A DNA stretch of 62,294 bases from Arthrobacter sp. ES3-54 (GCF_029504395.1 NZ_JAQFIF010000018.1:1-62294); one strand, 5' to 3'; positions 7,987-16,596 are shown, counted from the stretch's first letter. Made by a program: numbers and translations. The notes: generated by a model from the letters alone, not told the origin.

Positions 7987-8002
7987 TCGAATATATGTTC
8001 GA
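7987..8002 (-). promoter_or_regulatory. LexA (SOS) box of the umuDC operon
   Basis: TCGAATATATGTTCGA matches the actinobacterial/Gram-positive SOS consensus TCGAAC-N4-GTTCGA at 11 of 12 specified bases. It lies immediately before umuD, so the four-gene operon should be repressed by LexA and induced by DNA damage. Confidence 0.88.
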
Positions 8003-8084
8003 TTCATTCAGTGTAACCGGACGGGCCGACAAAAGATCCTCTTTGCGGGGTTGTAGGGGCTGACGGAAGGGACCCGAACCCAGA

Positions 8085-8146
8085 TTGAACTGCACTCCGA
8101 AAGTCAGATTCTCAAATTCGAATCCAACTTTCGGAGTGCAGTTCAA
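8085..8146. repeat. Perfect 20-base inverted repeat with 22-base loop
   Basis: The arms TTGAACTGCACTCCGAAAGT (8085-8104) and its exact complement (8127-8146) enclose an AT-rich loop. It lies between the hydantoinase stop and the umuD promoter. No U-tract follows on either strand, so a simple intrinsic terminator is not proven. A second palindrome sharing the TTGAACTG core is found at 36151-36202. Confidence 0.85.
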
Positions 8147-8200
8147 ACAGGTGGTCCCACTCTTTGCGTGAAATCGTTGCCGAAGTTCCTGCCTCTACAT

Positions 8201-8260
8201 GGAGAAGGCCCCGGTGGCGGGACCGGTCTCGCGACCGTCTCCGCCCCCGGGGCCTTCTCC
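8201..8260 (-). terminator. GC-rich hairpin downstream of hydantoinase
   Basis: GGAGAAGGCCCCGG (8201-8214) and CCGGGGCCTTCTCC (8247-8260) form a perfect 14-base stem, with further inner pairing. It begins 19 bases past the hydantoinase stop and is the likely terminator, although the U-tract is weak. Confidence 0.7.
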
Positions 8261-8278
8261 TTGGCTAGGCGTGGCCAG

Positions 8279-11200
8279 CTACACCCGTGCCATGTCCGCC
8301 CGCAGTCGGGTGGTCACGTCGGCGTCGACCCGCAGCTTGCCGTCGACCTCGACCAACTCCACGCCGTAGTCCCGCCGGGCCGCCTCCGCGGTGGTGAAGC
8401 CGTCGAGGACGTCCTCCAGAACCTTCTGCGGATCGCGGTTGCGTGGATCCCCGAACCCGCCGCTGCTGGGCACGGTGATCTGGATCGAGTCCCCGGCCAG
8501 GATTTGCCTGCCGGTGACCTTGGACGGCCACTGTTCCTCGCCGTCCCGGCCCGGGTTCTTGACTAGGGAGGCGTTGAGGCCGTTGTGGCCGCCGAACGCG
8601 CCCCATGGGACATCGGACTCGTGGCGTTCCCCTTCGCAGGTGATGATCGTGTCCGTCAGGAACGTGTTTTCGCGGACGATCCCGATGCCGCCGCGGAACT
8701 CCCCGGCGGCCGCGGGCTCCTCGCGCAGTTCGTAGCGGTCCGTGCGCATCGGGAACCGCCACTCGAGCTCCTCGATCGGGTTGTTGCGCGTGTTCGCGAT
8801 CAGGTTGTCCACCGAGTCCGGACCGTCGCTGGTGGCGCGCCCGCCGTAGGAGCCCTCGTTGACCTCCAGGTAGACCCAGTACTCGCCCGACTTCTCGTCC
8901 CAGCCCGAGTAGGACATGAAGTGGATGTGTGCCGAGTTGCCGGCCGTGACGCGCTCCGGCATGACCGGTGCCAGGGCCCGCAGCGCCAGGTCCACGGCCC
9001 GCTGGACCTGGGAGAACCGGGAGAAGGTCGCGGCGGGATAGGCGGGGTTGAAGATCGTCCCCTCCGGCGCAATGACCTTGAGTGGCTTGAGCATGCCCTC
9101 GTTCTGCGGGACGAAGACCGGGAAGGCGACCTCGTCGAGGAAGATCATGCGCGTGATGAACGTGAACGCCGAGACCGTGGTGCCCTCGAAGGCGCAGTTG
9201 TAGGCCGTGGGGACCTGTTCGCTCGAGCCTGTGAGGTCGTAGGTGATCTCGTCGCCCTTCACGATGACCTTCACCGCGATCGGCAGCTTCTTGCCGTAGT
9301 TTCGCCCGTCGTCGTCCAGGTAGCCCAGTTCGGTCTCGTACTCACCGTCCGGGATCTTGGCGATCTCCTGGCGGAGCATGCGCTCGGAGTAGTCGATCCA
9401 GGCCTGACCGGAGTTCCGCACGGCATCGAGTCCGTACTTCTCGATCAGGACCGTGTACCGCCTGGTGGCGAGGGCGCACGCCGCGATCATGGCTTCGATG
9501 TCGCCCTTATTGCTGGTGGGTGTGCGGGTGTTGGCGAAGATGTGCTTGAGCAGGCCCTCCTGCCGGACGCCCTTCTCCTGGATCTTCACGGCACGGAAGA
9601 TCGTGCCTTCGGACTGTACGTCCTGGATGTCCACCATGAGCCCGGAGAACGCGCCGCCGTTGTCGATGAGCTGGCCCGATGCGCCGGCGAATCCGACGAG
9701 CTCCCCGGCGTGGAAGATCGGCGTGATGACCGCGACGTCGGGGGAGTGGGTGGCGCCCAGGTAGGGGTCGTTGTGGAGGATGATGTCGCCGTCGTGGATG
9801 TCGTCGCCGAGCACTGACATGACGCCGCGGACGATCTTGGGCATGGCGCCCATGAACATCGGGGTGGAGTCCGACTCGGCCAGCACGTTGCCGTCCTTGT
9901 CGAACAGGCCCGCGCCGAGGTCCTCCGACTCCCGGATGATCGAGGAGTAGGACATCCGGAACAGCACCGAGGCCATTTCCTTCGCAGCCGAGGACAGGGC
10001 GCCGCCGATCACGCGCATCAGGATCGGCGTGGCCAGCTGCTCGGCCGAGGTGTCCTTGGCGGGGCAGTCGATGACCATGTTTCCCACATGGTCGATCCGT
10101 CCCTTGAAGCCCGGCGGCACCACGACGGTGGAGTCGTACTGTTCGACGATGGCAGGGCCCTCGAACGCCAGGCCGGCGCCCATCTTCTCGCGGTCGTAGA
10201 AGGCCGTGTCGAAGCTCGTGGGCTTTCCGCCGCTGCTGAAGACCACGGGACGCCGCGCGATGACGGCGGCGGCAAGGTCGTCGTTGCCCTTCGGGGCGAG
10301 TGGTGGGGCGAGTTCGTCCACCTTGCCGATGGCCTGCACGCGGATGTTCACCAGCTCGACCTCGCTGTCCTTGAAGCGGTGGCCGTACTCCGCCTCGTGC
10401 GCCGCGTGGAAGAGCGCCTCCGTCTCGGCGAGCCACTCGGGGGTGATCTCGCCGTCGGGGACGGCGAAGCGGATTTCGTAGCCCTGGCCCTCGTAGCGGG
10501 CATCGGCCAGACGGCGTACGACGCGCCGGTCCTCGGCGATGTCGTCGGCCAGGAACTGCTGCAGCGCGTCCGCCTCGAGGGCGCTGTAGGAGGTCTGGAG
10601 CTGCCAGGTGTCCGCGGAGGCCAGCCTGAACCGCGCCGTACCCACGAACTCAAACTTCTCGTCGGTGGCCAGGAGGCCCGTTGCGGCCAGGATGCCCGGG
10701 TGCGCTGGGATGAGCACGTGAGGGATCTCGAGCTCCTCGGCGATTTCGCAGGCGAACAGGGCGCCCGCGCCGCCTCCGGCCACGAGGGTGAAGTCGCGCG
10801 GGTCGTAGCCGCGGCGCACCGAGTTCTGCTCGATGGCCTGGCTCATGCCGAACTTCTGGATCTGCAGGGCGCCCAGTGCGGCCTCCTCGAGACCCATATC
10901 GAGCTTGTCGGCGACCTTTGCCATGGCGGTCCGCGCCAGCTCGGGGTCGAGCTGCAGATCGCTGCCCGCGAGGGAGCGGTCCGCGCGCATCCGGCCCAGG
11001 ATCAGTTGCGCGTCGGTCGACGTCGGTTCCGTTCCGCCGCGCTGGTAGCACGCGGGCCCGGGGACTGCGCCGGCGGACTGCGGGCCTGTGCGGAAGACCC
11101 CGCCCTCGTCGACGTAGGCGATCGATCCACCGCCGGCGCCGATCGTGTCGATGTCCACCATCGGGACCATGGCCTGGTAGTCGCCGACCTTAGTGTCCAG

Positions 11201-12133
11201 GAGGTGGCGCATGCGCAGCTCGCCGCCGGGCGCGACGCCGATGTCCGCGGAGGTGCCTCCGATGTCAAGAGTGACGACGTTGTCGAAGCCGGACTGCTTT
11301 CCGGCCCAGATGCCGCCGATGAGGCCGCCGACCGGGCCGGACATCATCAGCGACACGGGCCGCTTGGCGGCCTGTCCGACGCCGATCATTCCGCCGGAGG
11401 ACTGCATCAGCAAGATCTCGCGGCGGTAGCCCATGGAGGCGACGGCGGTGGCCAGGCGGTCGAGGTAGAGGGAGACCCTCGGGCCTACATAGGCATTGAG
11501 GGCGGTGGTGGAAAAGCGCTCGAACTCACGGTAGAGAGGGACGACGTCACTGGAAAGGGACAGGTACGCCTCGGGGAATTCCTCGCTGACGATCTCGCCG
11601 ATGCGTTGCTCGTGTGCCGGGTTGAGGTAGCTGTGCAGCAGGCAGACAGCGACGGACTGGACGCCCTCGGCCTTGAGCTGGCGGACGCGGTCGCGGACCT
11701 CCTCCTCGTCCAGCGGCACCAGGACGTCGCCGCGCGGTGCGGTGATCCGCTCGTGCACGGTCAACCGGTGGCGGCGCTTGACCAGCGGGCGGGTCTGCCA
11801 CGGCAGTTCCTGCTGGAGGGAGAAGTTGTGCGGCTTCTTGTGGCGGGCGATGTGGAGGATATCGCGGAAGCCGTGCGTGGTGATCATGCCGACGGATGCG
11901 CCGGTGTGGGTCAGGGCGATGTTCGTGGCGACTGTGGTGCCGTGTACCAGCATGTCGACCTCCGCCATCGAGATGCCGGCCTTGGTGCAGAGCTTGCGCA
12001 GGCCGTTGAGCACCCCCTCCGACGAGTCGTGTGGAGTGGAGGGAACCTTTTCGACGATCACCTGTCCCGTGGCGTCGTTCGAGTAGTAAAGGTCGGTGAA
12101 TGTGCCCCCGACGTCGACTCCGATTCGCTTCAT
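8279..12133 (-). CDS. Fused HyuA-HyuB ATP-dependent hydantoinase / oxoprolinase-type amidohydrolase (probable N-methylhydantoin amidohydrolase)
   Basis: A 1284-residue protein with an AAGGAGC site before its ATG. Residues 1-690 are HyuA-like, an actin-fold ATPase opening MKRIGVDVGGTFTDLYY and containing VTLDIGGTSADIGV and GAGGGSIAYVDEGG. Residues about 700-1280 are HyuB-like (MRVIGGALSSAAKEMASVL, HNDPYLGATHSPDVAV, PTSNKGDIEAMIAACALA). In bacteria these are usually separate subunits; the fused form resembles eukaryotic 5-oxoprolinase. Family substrates are 5-oxoproline, N-methylhydantoin, hydantoins and acetone-type compounds. The downstream N-carbamoylsarcosine amidase would accept the product of N-methylhydantoin cleavage, which makes a creatinine/N-methylhydantoin role most likely; 5-oxoprolinase is the alternative. 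Confidence 0.9.
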   Translation of the reverse strand: MKRIGVDVGGTFTDLYYSNDATGQVIVEKVPSTPHDSSEGVLNGLRKLCTKAGISMAEVDMLVHGTTVATNIALTHTGASVGMITTHGFRDILHIARHKKPHNFSLQQELPWQTRPLVKRRHRLTVHERITAPRGDVLVPLDEEEVRDRVRQLKAEGVQSVAVCLLHSYLNPAHEQRIGEIVSEEFPEAYLSLSSDVVPLYREFERFSTTALNAYVGPRVSLYLDRLATAVASMGYRREILLMQSSGGMIGVGQAAKRPVSLMMSGPVGGLIGGIWAGKQSGFDNVVTLDIGGTSADIGVAPGGELRMRHLLDTKVGDYQAMVPMVDIDTIGAGGGSIAYVDEGGVFRTGPQSAGAVPGPACYQRGGTEPTSTDAQLILGRMRADRSLAGSDLQLDPELARTAMAKVADKLDMGLEEAALGALQIQKFGMSQAIEQNSVRRGYDPRDFTLVAGGGAGALFACEIAEELEIPHVLIPAHPGILAATGLLATDEKFEFVGTARFRLASADTWQLQTSYSALEADALQQFLADDIAEDRRVVRRLADARYEGQGYEIRFAVPDGEITPEWLAETEALFHAAHEAEYGHRFKDSEVELVNIRVQAIGKVDELAPPLAPKGNDDLAAAVIARRPVVFSSGGKPTSFDTAFYDREKMGAGLAFEGPAIVEQYDSTVVVPPGFKGRIDHVGNMVIDCPAKDTSAEQLATPILMRVIGGALSSAAKEMASVLFRMSYSSIIRESEDLGAGLFDKDGNVLAESDSTPMFMGAMPKIVRGVMSVLGDDIHDGDIILHNDPYLGATHSPDVAVITPIFHAGELVGFAGASGQLIDNGGAFSGLMVDIQDVQSEGTIFRAVKIQEKGVRQEGLLKHIFANTRTPTSNKGDIEAMIAACALATRRYTVLIEKYGLDAVRNSGQAWIDYSERMLRQEIAKIPDGEYETELGYLDDDGRNYGKKLPIAVKVIVKGDEITYDLTGSSEQVPTAYNCAFEGTTVSAFTFITRMIFLDEVAFPVFVPQNEGMLKPLKVIAPEGTIFNPAYPAATFSRFSQVQRAVDLALRALAPVMPERVTAGNSAHIHFMSYSGWDEKSGEYWVYLEVNEGSYGGRATSDGPDSVDNLIANTRNNPIEELEWRFPMRTDRYELREEPAAAGEFRGGIGIVRENTFLTDTIITCEGERHESDVPWGAFGGHNGLNASLVKNPGRDGEEQWPSKVTGRQILAGDSIQITVPSSGGFGDPRNRDPQKVLEDVLDGFTTAEAARRDYGVELVEVDGKLRVDADVTTRLRADMARV

Positions 12134-12171
12134 GGCGTTGCTCCTTCGGTGGTGTGGGCAACATCACCCAC

Positions 12172-12200
12172 AGTATGGTTGCTTTTCAAGCAACCATACT
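12172..12200. promoter_or_regulatory. Perfect 13-base inverted repeat, probable IclR-type operator
   Basis: AGTATGGTTGCTT and AAGCAACCATACT flank a TTC centre, 38 bases upstream of the hydantoinase start. The core GTTGC-N7-GCAAC (12178-12194) recurs upstream of the N-carbamoylsarcosine amidase gene at 15458-15474 (one mismatch) and 15764-15780, so one regulator, most simply the cluster's IclR protein, probably binds all three. Confidence 0.75.
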
Positions 12201-12540
12201 TCTCTCTCAGCAACGCAAAGCGCAAGGGGTGTGGATGCTAAATCATCATTTCCACCCGAATGTGACGATTGTGCCGAATCGTCAATTTGTTGCTGTCAGG
12301 CGGGCTGTACTTGCGACGAAAGGCTGCGGGGGGTATCGCAGAAAGTCATTGGAACGTAACATGCCCGATATACAAAGTTGTTTCTGTGGAAGTAACACCG
12401 TCTCTAGGGGCGCAACTCGTGAGATCCACTCCGGCGACGACCGGGTGGCGCACCCTTCCGCAAGGGTCCGGGAACACTCCGCGGATCCTTCCCACCACCA
12501 TGACGGCAGCTTGTCCCGCCACCATCCTAAGGACACGACC
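12201..12540 (+). other. Leader region of the MFS transporter gene
   Basis: No convincing gene is present in this stretch. Towards the 3' end are two stable predicted hairpins, CCAC(U)CCGG/CCGGGUGG with a CGACGA loop and ACCCTT/AAGGGT with a CCGC loop, between about 12430 and 12470. They could form a structured leader or attenuator for the MFS gene. I could not match them to a known riboswitch class. Confidence 0.4.
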
Positions 12541-13917
12541 ATGACTCTCTCAGGCTCCATACCGGTTCGGCCGGCCATTCACACCTTCACGCCCCGCGAC
12601 GTAAAGACCGCCAGCTGGATCTGCTTCTTTGCATGGACCGTCGCGGTCTACGACTTTGTCCTGTTCGGCAATCTGCTTCCGGTCATGGCCGCGGACCTGG
12701 GTCTGAGCGACGCCGGGGCGACGGGACTCAACACCTGGATCACCGCCGGCACAGCCCTTGTCGCGTTCGGCATCGGCCCCGTGGTTGACAGGTTCGGCCG
12801 CCGCAAGGGCATCATCCTCGCTGTGGTGGGTGCCGCCGTCGCGTCGCTCCTGACGGCCACCGTCGGCTGGGTGGTGGGACTGCTGGGCGGACTCGGCCTG
12901 GTGGCCCTGGTGCTCATCCGCTCGCTGGCCGGCCTCGGGTACGCCGAGCAGGCCATCAACGCCGTCTACCTCAACGAGGTGTATTCGTCCTCCGGTGCGA
13001 CGACCGCACAGCTGCGCCGGCGGGGGCTGGTGTACTCGCTCGTCCAGTCGGGCTGGCCGCTCGGCTCGGTGCTCGCAGCGGCGTCGACCGCGGTGTTGCT
13101 GCCGATCGGCGGATGGGGGCTCTGCTTCATCGTGGCGGCCGTGCCGGCGCTGTTCATTGGGTTCGCCGCGCGCTGGCTTAAGGAAAGCCCGCAGTTCAGT
13201 GCCCGCACCGAGGTGATCAAGCTCAATCAGTCCGGGCGGCACGAGGAGGCCGCCCGGCTGGCCGCAGAGTTCCACATCGAGGAACACACCGGCGTCCGCA
13301 CGCCGATCCGGGACACATTCCGCGGCGAGTCGCTCAGGCCCGTCGTCACCATCGGATTCGCGTTCCTGATGAACTGGATCGGGGTGTTGGTGTTCGCCAT
13401 TCTGGGCACGTCCTTGCTGACCGCCGACACCGGTCGCGCCGTTCCCTTCACCAACGCTCTGCTGATCCTCATCGTTTCCAACGGCAGCTCGTTCCTGGGC
13501 TACCTGTTCCACGGCTGGTTGGGCGACCGCATTGGCCGCCGCAACACCATCTCCATCGGCTGGATCCTGTCCGCGCTGTCGTTCACCGGCATGCTGCTGC
13601 TGCCAGTGGCCTCGTTCGGGGCGACAGTGGCGCTCTATAGCCTGGGACTATTCTTCCTCATTGGCCCCTTCTCTGCGCTGCTGTTCTTCAACGGCGAGAG
13701 CTTCCCGGCCACCACCCGAGCCACCGCTGGAAGCCTGATCAACGCCTCGGGCCAGGTGGGTGCCATCATAGGCGGCGTCCTGGTTACGGCGAGCCTGGCC
13801 TCGGGCCTGACCTGGAACACGACCGCGCTGTTGGTCGGCTGCATCCCCATCCTCGTCTCCGGCCTGGTGGTCCTTGCCGCTCCCCACCGCGACCCAGCTA
13901 CGGTGCGTCTGGACTGA
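12541..13917 (+). CDS. MFS transporter (metabolite:H+ symporter type), probable substrate importer of the hydantoin cluster
   Basis: A 458-residue major-facilitator protein with about 12 membrane helices. The start at 12541 gives a normal cytoplasmic N-terminus; the open frame upstream runs through non-coding sequence. Family features visible are the loop-2 motif GPVVDRFGRRKG, the matching motif GWLGDRIGRRNT in the second half, and SLAGLGYAEQAINAVYLNEVY in helix 4. It is divergent from the fused hydantoinase and precedes the IclR regulator. Context suggests uptake of creatinine, N-methylhydantoin or a related compound, but specificity cannot be read from sequence. Confidence 0.88.
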   Translation: MTLSGSIPVRPAIHTFTPRDVKTASWICFFAWTVAVYDFVLFGNLLPVMAADLGLSDAGATGLNTWITAGTALVAFGIGPVVDRFGRRKGIILAVVGAAVASLLTATVGWVVGLLGGLGLVALVLIRSLAGLGYAEQAINAVYLNEVYSSSGATTAQLRRRGLVYSLVQSGWPLGSVLAAASTAVLLPIGGWGLCFIVAAVPALFIGFAARWLKESPQFSARTEVIKLNQSGRHEEAARLAAEFHIEEHTGVRTPIRDTFRGESLRPVVTIGFAFLMNWIGVLVFAILGTSLLTADTGRAVPFTNALLILIVSNGSSFLGYLFHGWLGDRIGRRNTISIGWILSALSFTGMLLLPVASFGATVALYSLGLFFLIGPFSALLFFNGESFPATTRATAGSLINASGQVGAIIGGVLVTASLASGLTWNTTALLVGCIPILVSGLVVLAAPHRDPATVRLD

Positions 13918-13931
13918 CCACTGATCCACCT

Positions 13932-13969
13932 GGGGCCGGGTGTCGCGCGCTGCCGCGCCGCCCGGCCCC
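13932..13969 (+). terminator. Hairpin after the MFS gene
   Basis: GGGGCCGGG (13932-13940) pairs with CCCGGCCCC (13961-13969), 14 bases past the transporter stop and before the IclR gene. Confidence 0.65.
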
Positions 13970-14057
13970 CGCACGTGCGGCTCCGATAGTGTTTACCTAA
14001 GGACGGCGTCCCGCTGCGGGGGCCGGCCTTCGGCCCTACCATCATCGAGGAGATTTC

Positions 14058-14849
14058 GTGCCGTTAGCACCGAAAGACCGGAACGACGCGTCCCAGGGGG
14101 CGGCGGCTTCGTTGCTCAACGGACTCAGGGTCCTGGAGGCGTTCCGCGCGGGAACCCCAACGCTCGGAGTCACCGAGGTCGCGCAGCGGGTCGACCTGCA
14201 CAAGAGCACCGTTTCGCGGATCCTGTCAGGTCTGGCCGAGGCGGGATACGTGGAGCGGGACGCGGAAAGCGGGCGGTACCGCCTGGGCCTCGGCGTTATC
14301 GGCCTTGCCGGGCCGCTCCTGGCCGAGCTCGACGTGCGCCGCCTGGCGCAGCCCGTTCTGGAGTCCCTGACGCTGCAGACCCGCGAGACCAGCGCCCTCG
14401 CGGTGTGGAACGGGACCGGGGCGGTGGTCGTGGAGCAGGTCTCCAGCCCGCAGTTCGTCAAGCACTCCGCCTCCATCGGTACGCGCTACGACCGCTACGA
14501 GAGCTCGTCCGTCCGGATCTTCCTGTCGTTCCTGCCGGAGGCAGCAGTGTCCCAACTGTTGGAGACGGACCAGATCGGCCGGTCCGCCGCATCCGGCCTC
14601 GGCAGCGACGTCGTGGCGCACCTCGCGGAGGTCCGCGCACACGGCCTGGCGTTCAACGACGGTTACACGGATCCCCAGGAGTTCGGCGTCTCGGCACCGG
14701 TCCGTGACTACCGCGGGGGAGCTGTCGGGTGCATTACGCTCTCCGCACCGCGCGGCCGCATCTCGCCGGACCAGCACGAGGATCTCGGTAACGCCGTGCG
14801 GCTGGCCGCGGAGAAGGTCACCGACCGGCTGGGCGGCGCCCGCGACTGA
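14058..14849 (+). CDS. IclR family transcriptional regulator
   Basis: A 263-residue IclR-type regulator with a GTG start preceded by GAGGAG. Residues about 18-80 form the winged helix-turn-helix (SLLNGLRVLEAF, VTEVAQRVDLHKSTVSRILSGL, YRLGLGVIGLA) and residues 95-255 the effector-binding domain (LTLQTRETSALAVWNGTGAVVVEQ, GVSAPVRDYRGGAVGCITLS). It lies inside the hydantoin/carbamoylsarcosine cluster and is the only regulator there. It probably controls the divergent hydantoinase/MFS promoters and the amidase gene through the GTTGC-N7-GCAAC sites. Confidence 0.9.
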   Translation: MPLAPKDRNDASQGAAASLLNGLRVLEAFRAGTPTLGVTEVAQRVDLHKSTVSRILSGLAEAGYVERDAESGRYRLGLGVIGLAGPLLAELDVRRLAQPVLESLTLQTRETSALAVWNGTGAVVVEQVSSPQFVKHSASIGTRYDRYESSSVRIFLSFLPEAAVSQLLETDQIGRSAASGLGSDVVAHLAEVRAHGLAFNDGYTDPQEFGVSAPVRDYRGGAVGCITLSAPRGRISPDQHEDLGNAVRLAAEKVTDRLGGARD

Positions 14850-14858
14850 AGCAGAGAT

Positions 14859-14905
14859 GGCCGGCCTGTCATCCGGACCCTGTGGGTCCAGACGGCGGGC
14901 CGGCC
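14859..14905 (+). terminator. Hairpin after the IclR gene
   Basis: GGCCGGCC at 14859 and 14898 form the base and GGACCC/GGGTCC pair in the interior. The element lies ten bases after the IclR stop. Confidence 0.65.
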
Positions 14906-14985
14906 ACTGCTGTGATATGTGGGGTCAGCGGGGTCAGGCTCGACGGCGCCCAGATCGGGGCAGGCAGGGAAGCGGAGTCGTAGAT

Positions 14986-15358
14986 CATGGCTTGGAACTC
15001 GGGGGATTCGCGGAGTTTGGCGCGGATGTAGAAGGCGATCAGGCCCATCGGCACGGACGGTAGGAAGAGGATGCGCCAGCCCCAATCGCCCATGGCCTCG
15101 TCGGGCAGGATGAAGCTGAGCAGCGCTCCGAGCCGAGCCGCGAGGGCGAACGAGGAGAACGTCGCCGCGGACAGGCGGACGAGTAGCGGGCCTGTGCCTG
15201 TCGGGGCTGTGCTCGACAACGTAGATGGTGGCGCCCGCGTATTCGCCACCGGCGGAGAAACCCTGCAAACCCCGGGCAAGCACCAGTAGGACGGCGGCCC
15301 AGATGCCGATCGTCTCGTGGCTTGGGATGAGCCCGATTGCGGCCGTGGATCCGGACAT
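14986..15358 (-). pseudogene. Frameshifted remnant of an MHS-family (ProP-like) MFS transporter
   Basis: Two reading frames on the minus strand together carry a transporter fragment. The first (from 15358) reads GLIPSHETIGIWAAVLLVLARGLQGFSAGGEYAGA and VVEHSPDR, the helix-4 signature of metabolite:H+ symporters. The frame then shifts and continues as FSSFALAARLGALLSFILPDE, WGWRILFLPSVPMGLIAFYIR and LRESPEF. Only about 125 of the usual 430 residues remain, so both ends are lost as well. The remnant sits between the IclR gene and the amidase gene and may be a former substrate transporter of this cluster. Confidence 0.8.
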
Positions 15359-15852
15359 TCCATGTTGTCTCCGATCAAGGGCTGGCGCCGAGACCGCATG
15401 GGGCTTTGTTTCCCCCGATTGATGGGTAGGAGACTCATTTCAGTGATCCTGACCGCTGTTGATACTTCAGCAACCTAAGCGCCCTTACAGCAACTGGCCA
15501 AGGGTTCGAGGCGTCAGTATCCCTCGCCGCCAAGGCGCATCGGAAAGAAGACTCGAGGGCCCTCGGGGTCAACATAACCGTATTTCCGGCATAGGAGCCG
15601 GCAGCTCCGAGAGGGGCCGGAATCCGAGGGGGTCCGGAAAATGAGGGGCGCTGCATGGACATTCGTTGATCAGGAATGCGGGCGCCTGGGCGCGAGTGCG
15701 GGGTCGTGGCGGCAACCCCTCGCATTGAGGGATCGGAAAATAGTTTGGGCAGGCTCTTGCCATGTTGCGTGGCCAGCAACTACATTCGACATACAGCAAC
15801 AGCTAACAGTCCAAGGGCACCCCGCCCTAGGCCAAACCGAAGGAGAATTGCC
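15359..15852 (+). promoter_or_regulatory. Upstream region of the amidase gene with two GTTGC-N7-GCAAC sites
   Basis: No gene is supported here. Two operator-like inverted repeats are present: GTTGA-N7-GCAAC at 15458-15474 and GTTGC-N7-GCAAC at 15764-15780, the second 72 bases before the amidase start. They match the core of the hydantoinase operator at 12178-12194. Confidence 0.6.
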
Positions 15853-16596
15853 ATGAGCCAGGACATCGAGACCCAGCTGAACGAACTTCTGGAGAAGGCC
15901 TTTGCGGTCGGCGCGGAGGAGTACAAGGAACGCGGCTTCAAACGCCGCGTTGGCTATGGCACCCGTCCGGCCGTGATCCACATCGACATGGCGAACGCCT
16001 GGACCCGACCGGGCCACCAGTTCTCCTGCAAGAACATGGACACCATCATCCCGGCCTGCCAGGACCTCAACGAGGCTGCCCGCGCCAAGGGCGTGCCGGT
16101 CATCTACACGACCACCGCGTACGACATCACGGACGTGAGCCTGCCCTCGGACATGGGTCTGTGGTCGCAGAAGATTCCGGTCGAGGTCCTCGACCCCTCC
16201 AGCGACGCCGTCAAGATCGACGACCGCATCGCGCCCCAGCCTGGCGAGTTGGTCATCACGAAGAAGCGCGCCAGCGCGTTCCCGGGCACCAACCTGCAGC
16301 AGTTCCTCACCGTGAACCGGATCGACACCGTCATCATCACCGGCGTCACGGCCGCCGGCTGCGTCCGCCACACGGTGGAGGACGCCATCGCGGAGGGCTT
16401 CCGCCCCATCGTGGTGCGCGAGGCCGTGGGCGACCGCGTCCCGGGCGTCGTGGCCTGGAACCTCTTCGATATTGACGCGAAGTTCGGCGATGTCGAACCG
16501 CTGAAGAACGTCGTCGCGTACCTGAACGCGCTCCCGAACTTCGTGGACACCGTACCGACCTCGCAGATCCAGATCGCCCAGCCTGCCAAGGTCTAA
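15853..16596 (+). CDS. N-carbamoylsarcosine amidase (isochorismatase fold)
   Basis: A 247-residue cysteine hydrolase that should convert N-carbamoylsarcosine to sarcosine, CO2 and ammonia in creatinine breakdown. It matches, from memory, the crystallised Arthrobacter enzyme along its length: ERGFKRRVGYGTRPAVIHID, IDDRIAPQPGE, KRASAFPGTNLQQFLT and TAAGCVRHTVEDAIAEGFRP. The catalytic triad is Asp45, Lys137 and Cys170. The ATG at 15853 has AAGGAGAA upstream; the longer open frame is discarded. It is separated from the hydantoinase, MFS and IclR genes only by a transporter remnant. The remaining creatinine enzymes (creatinine deaminase, sarcosine oxidase) are not in this window. Confidence 0.92.
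   Translation: MSQDIETQLNELLEKAFAVGAEEYKERGFKRRVGYGTRPAVIHIDMANAWTRPGHQFSCKNMDTIIPACQDLNEAARAKGVPVIYTTTAYDITDVSLPSDMGLWSQKIPVEVLDPSSDAVKIDDRIAPQPGELVITKKRASAFPGTNLQQFLTVNRIDTVIITGVTAAGCVRHTVEDAIAEGFRPIVVREAVGDRVPGVVAWNLFDIDAKFGDVEPLKNVVAYLNALPNFVDTVPTSQIQIAQPAKV

Noticed and set aside
10088..12241. A 717-codon open frame on the plus strand opposite the hydantoinase gene
   Set aside because: It is a shadow of GC-rich codons; its translation has no recognisable domain, while the minus strand encodes a complete HyuA-HyuB protein.
12430..12460. A guanidine-II (mini-ykkC)-like hairpin with ACGA in its loop
   Set aside because: Only one hairpin has this loop and the bases next to the ACGA do not pair as the class requires.
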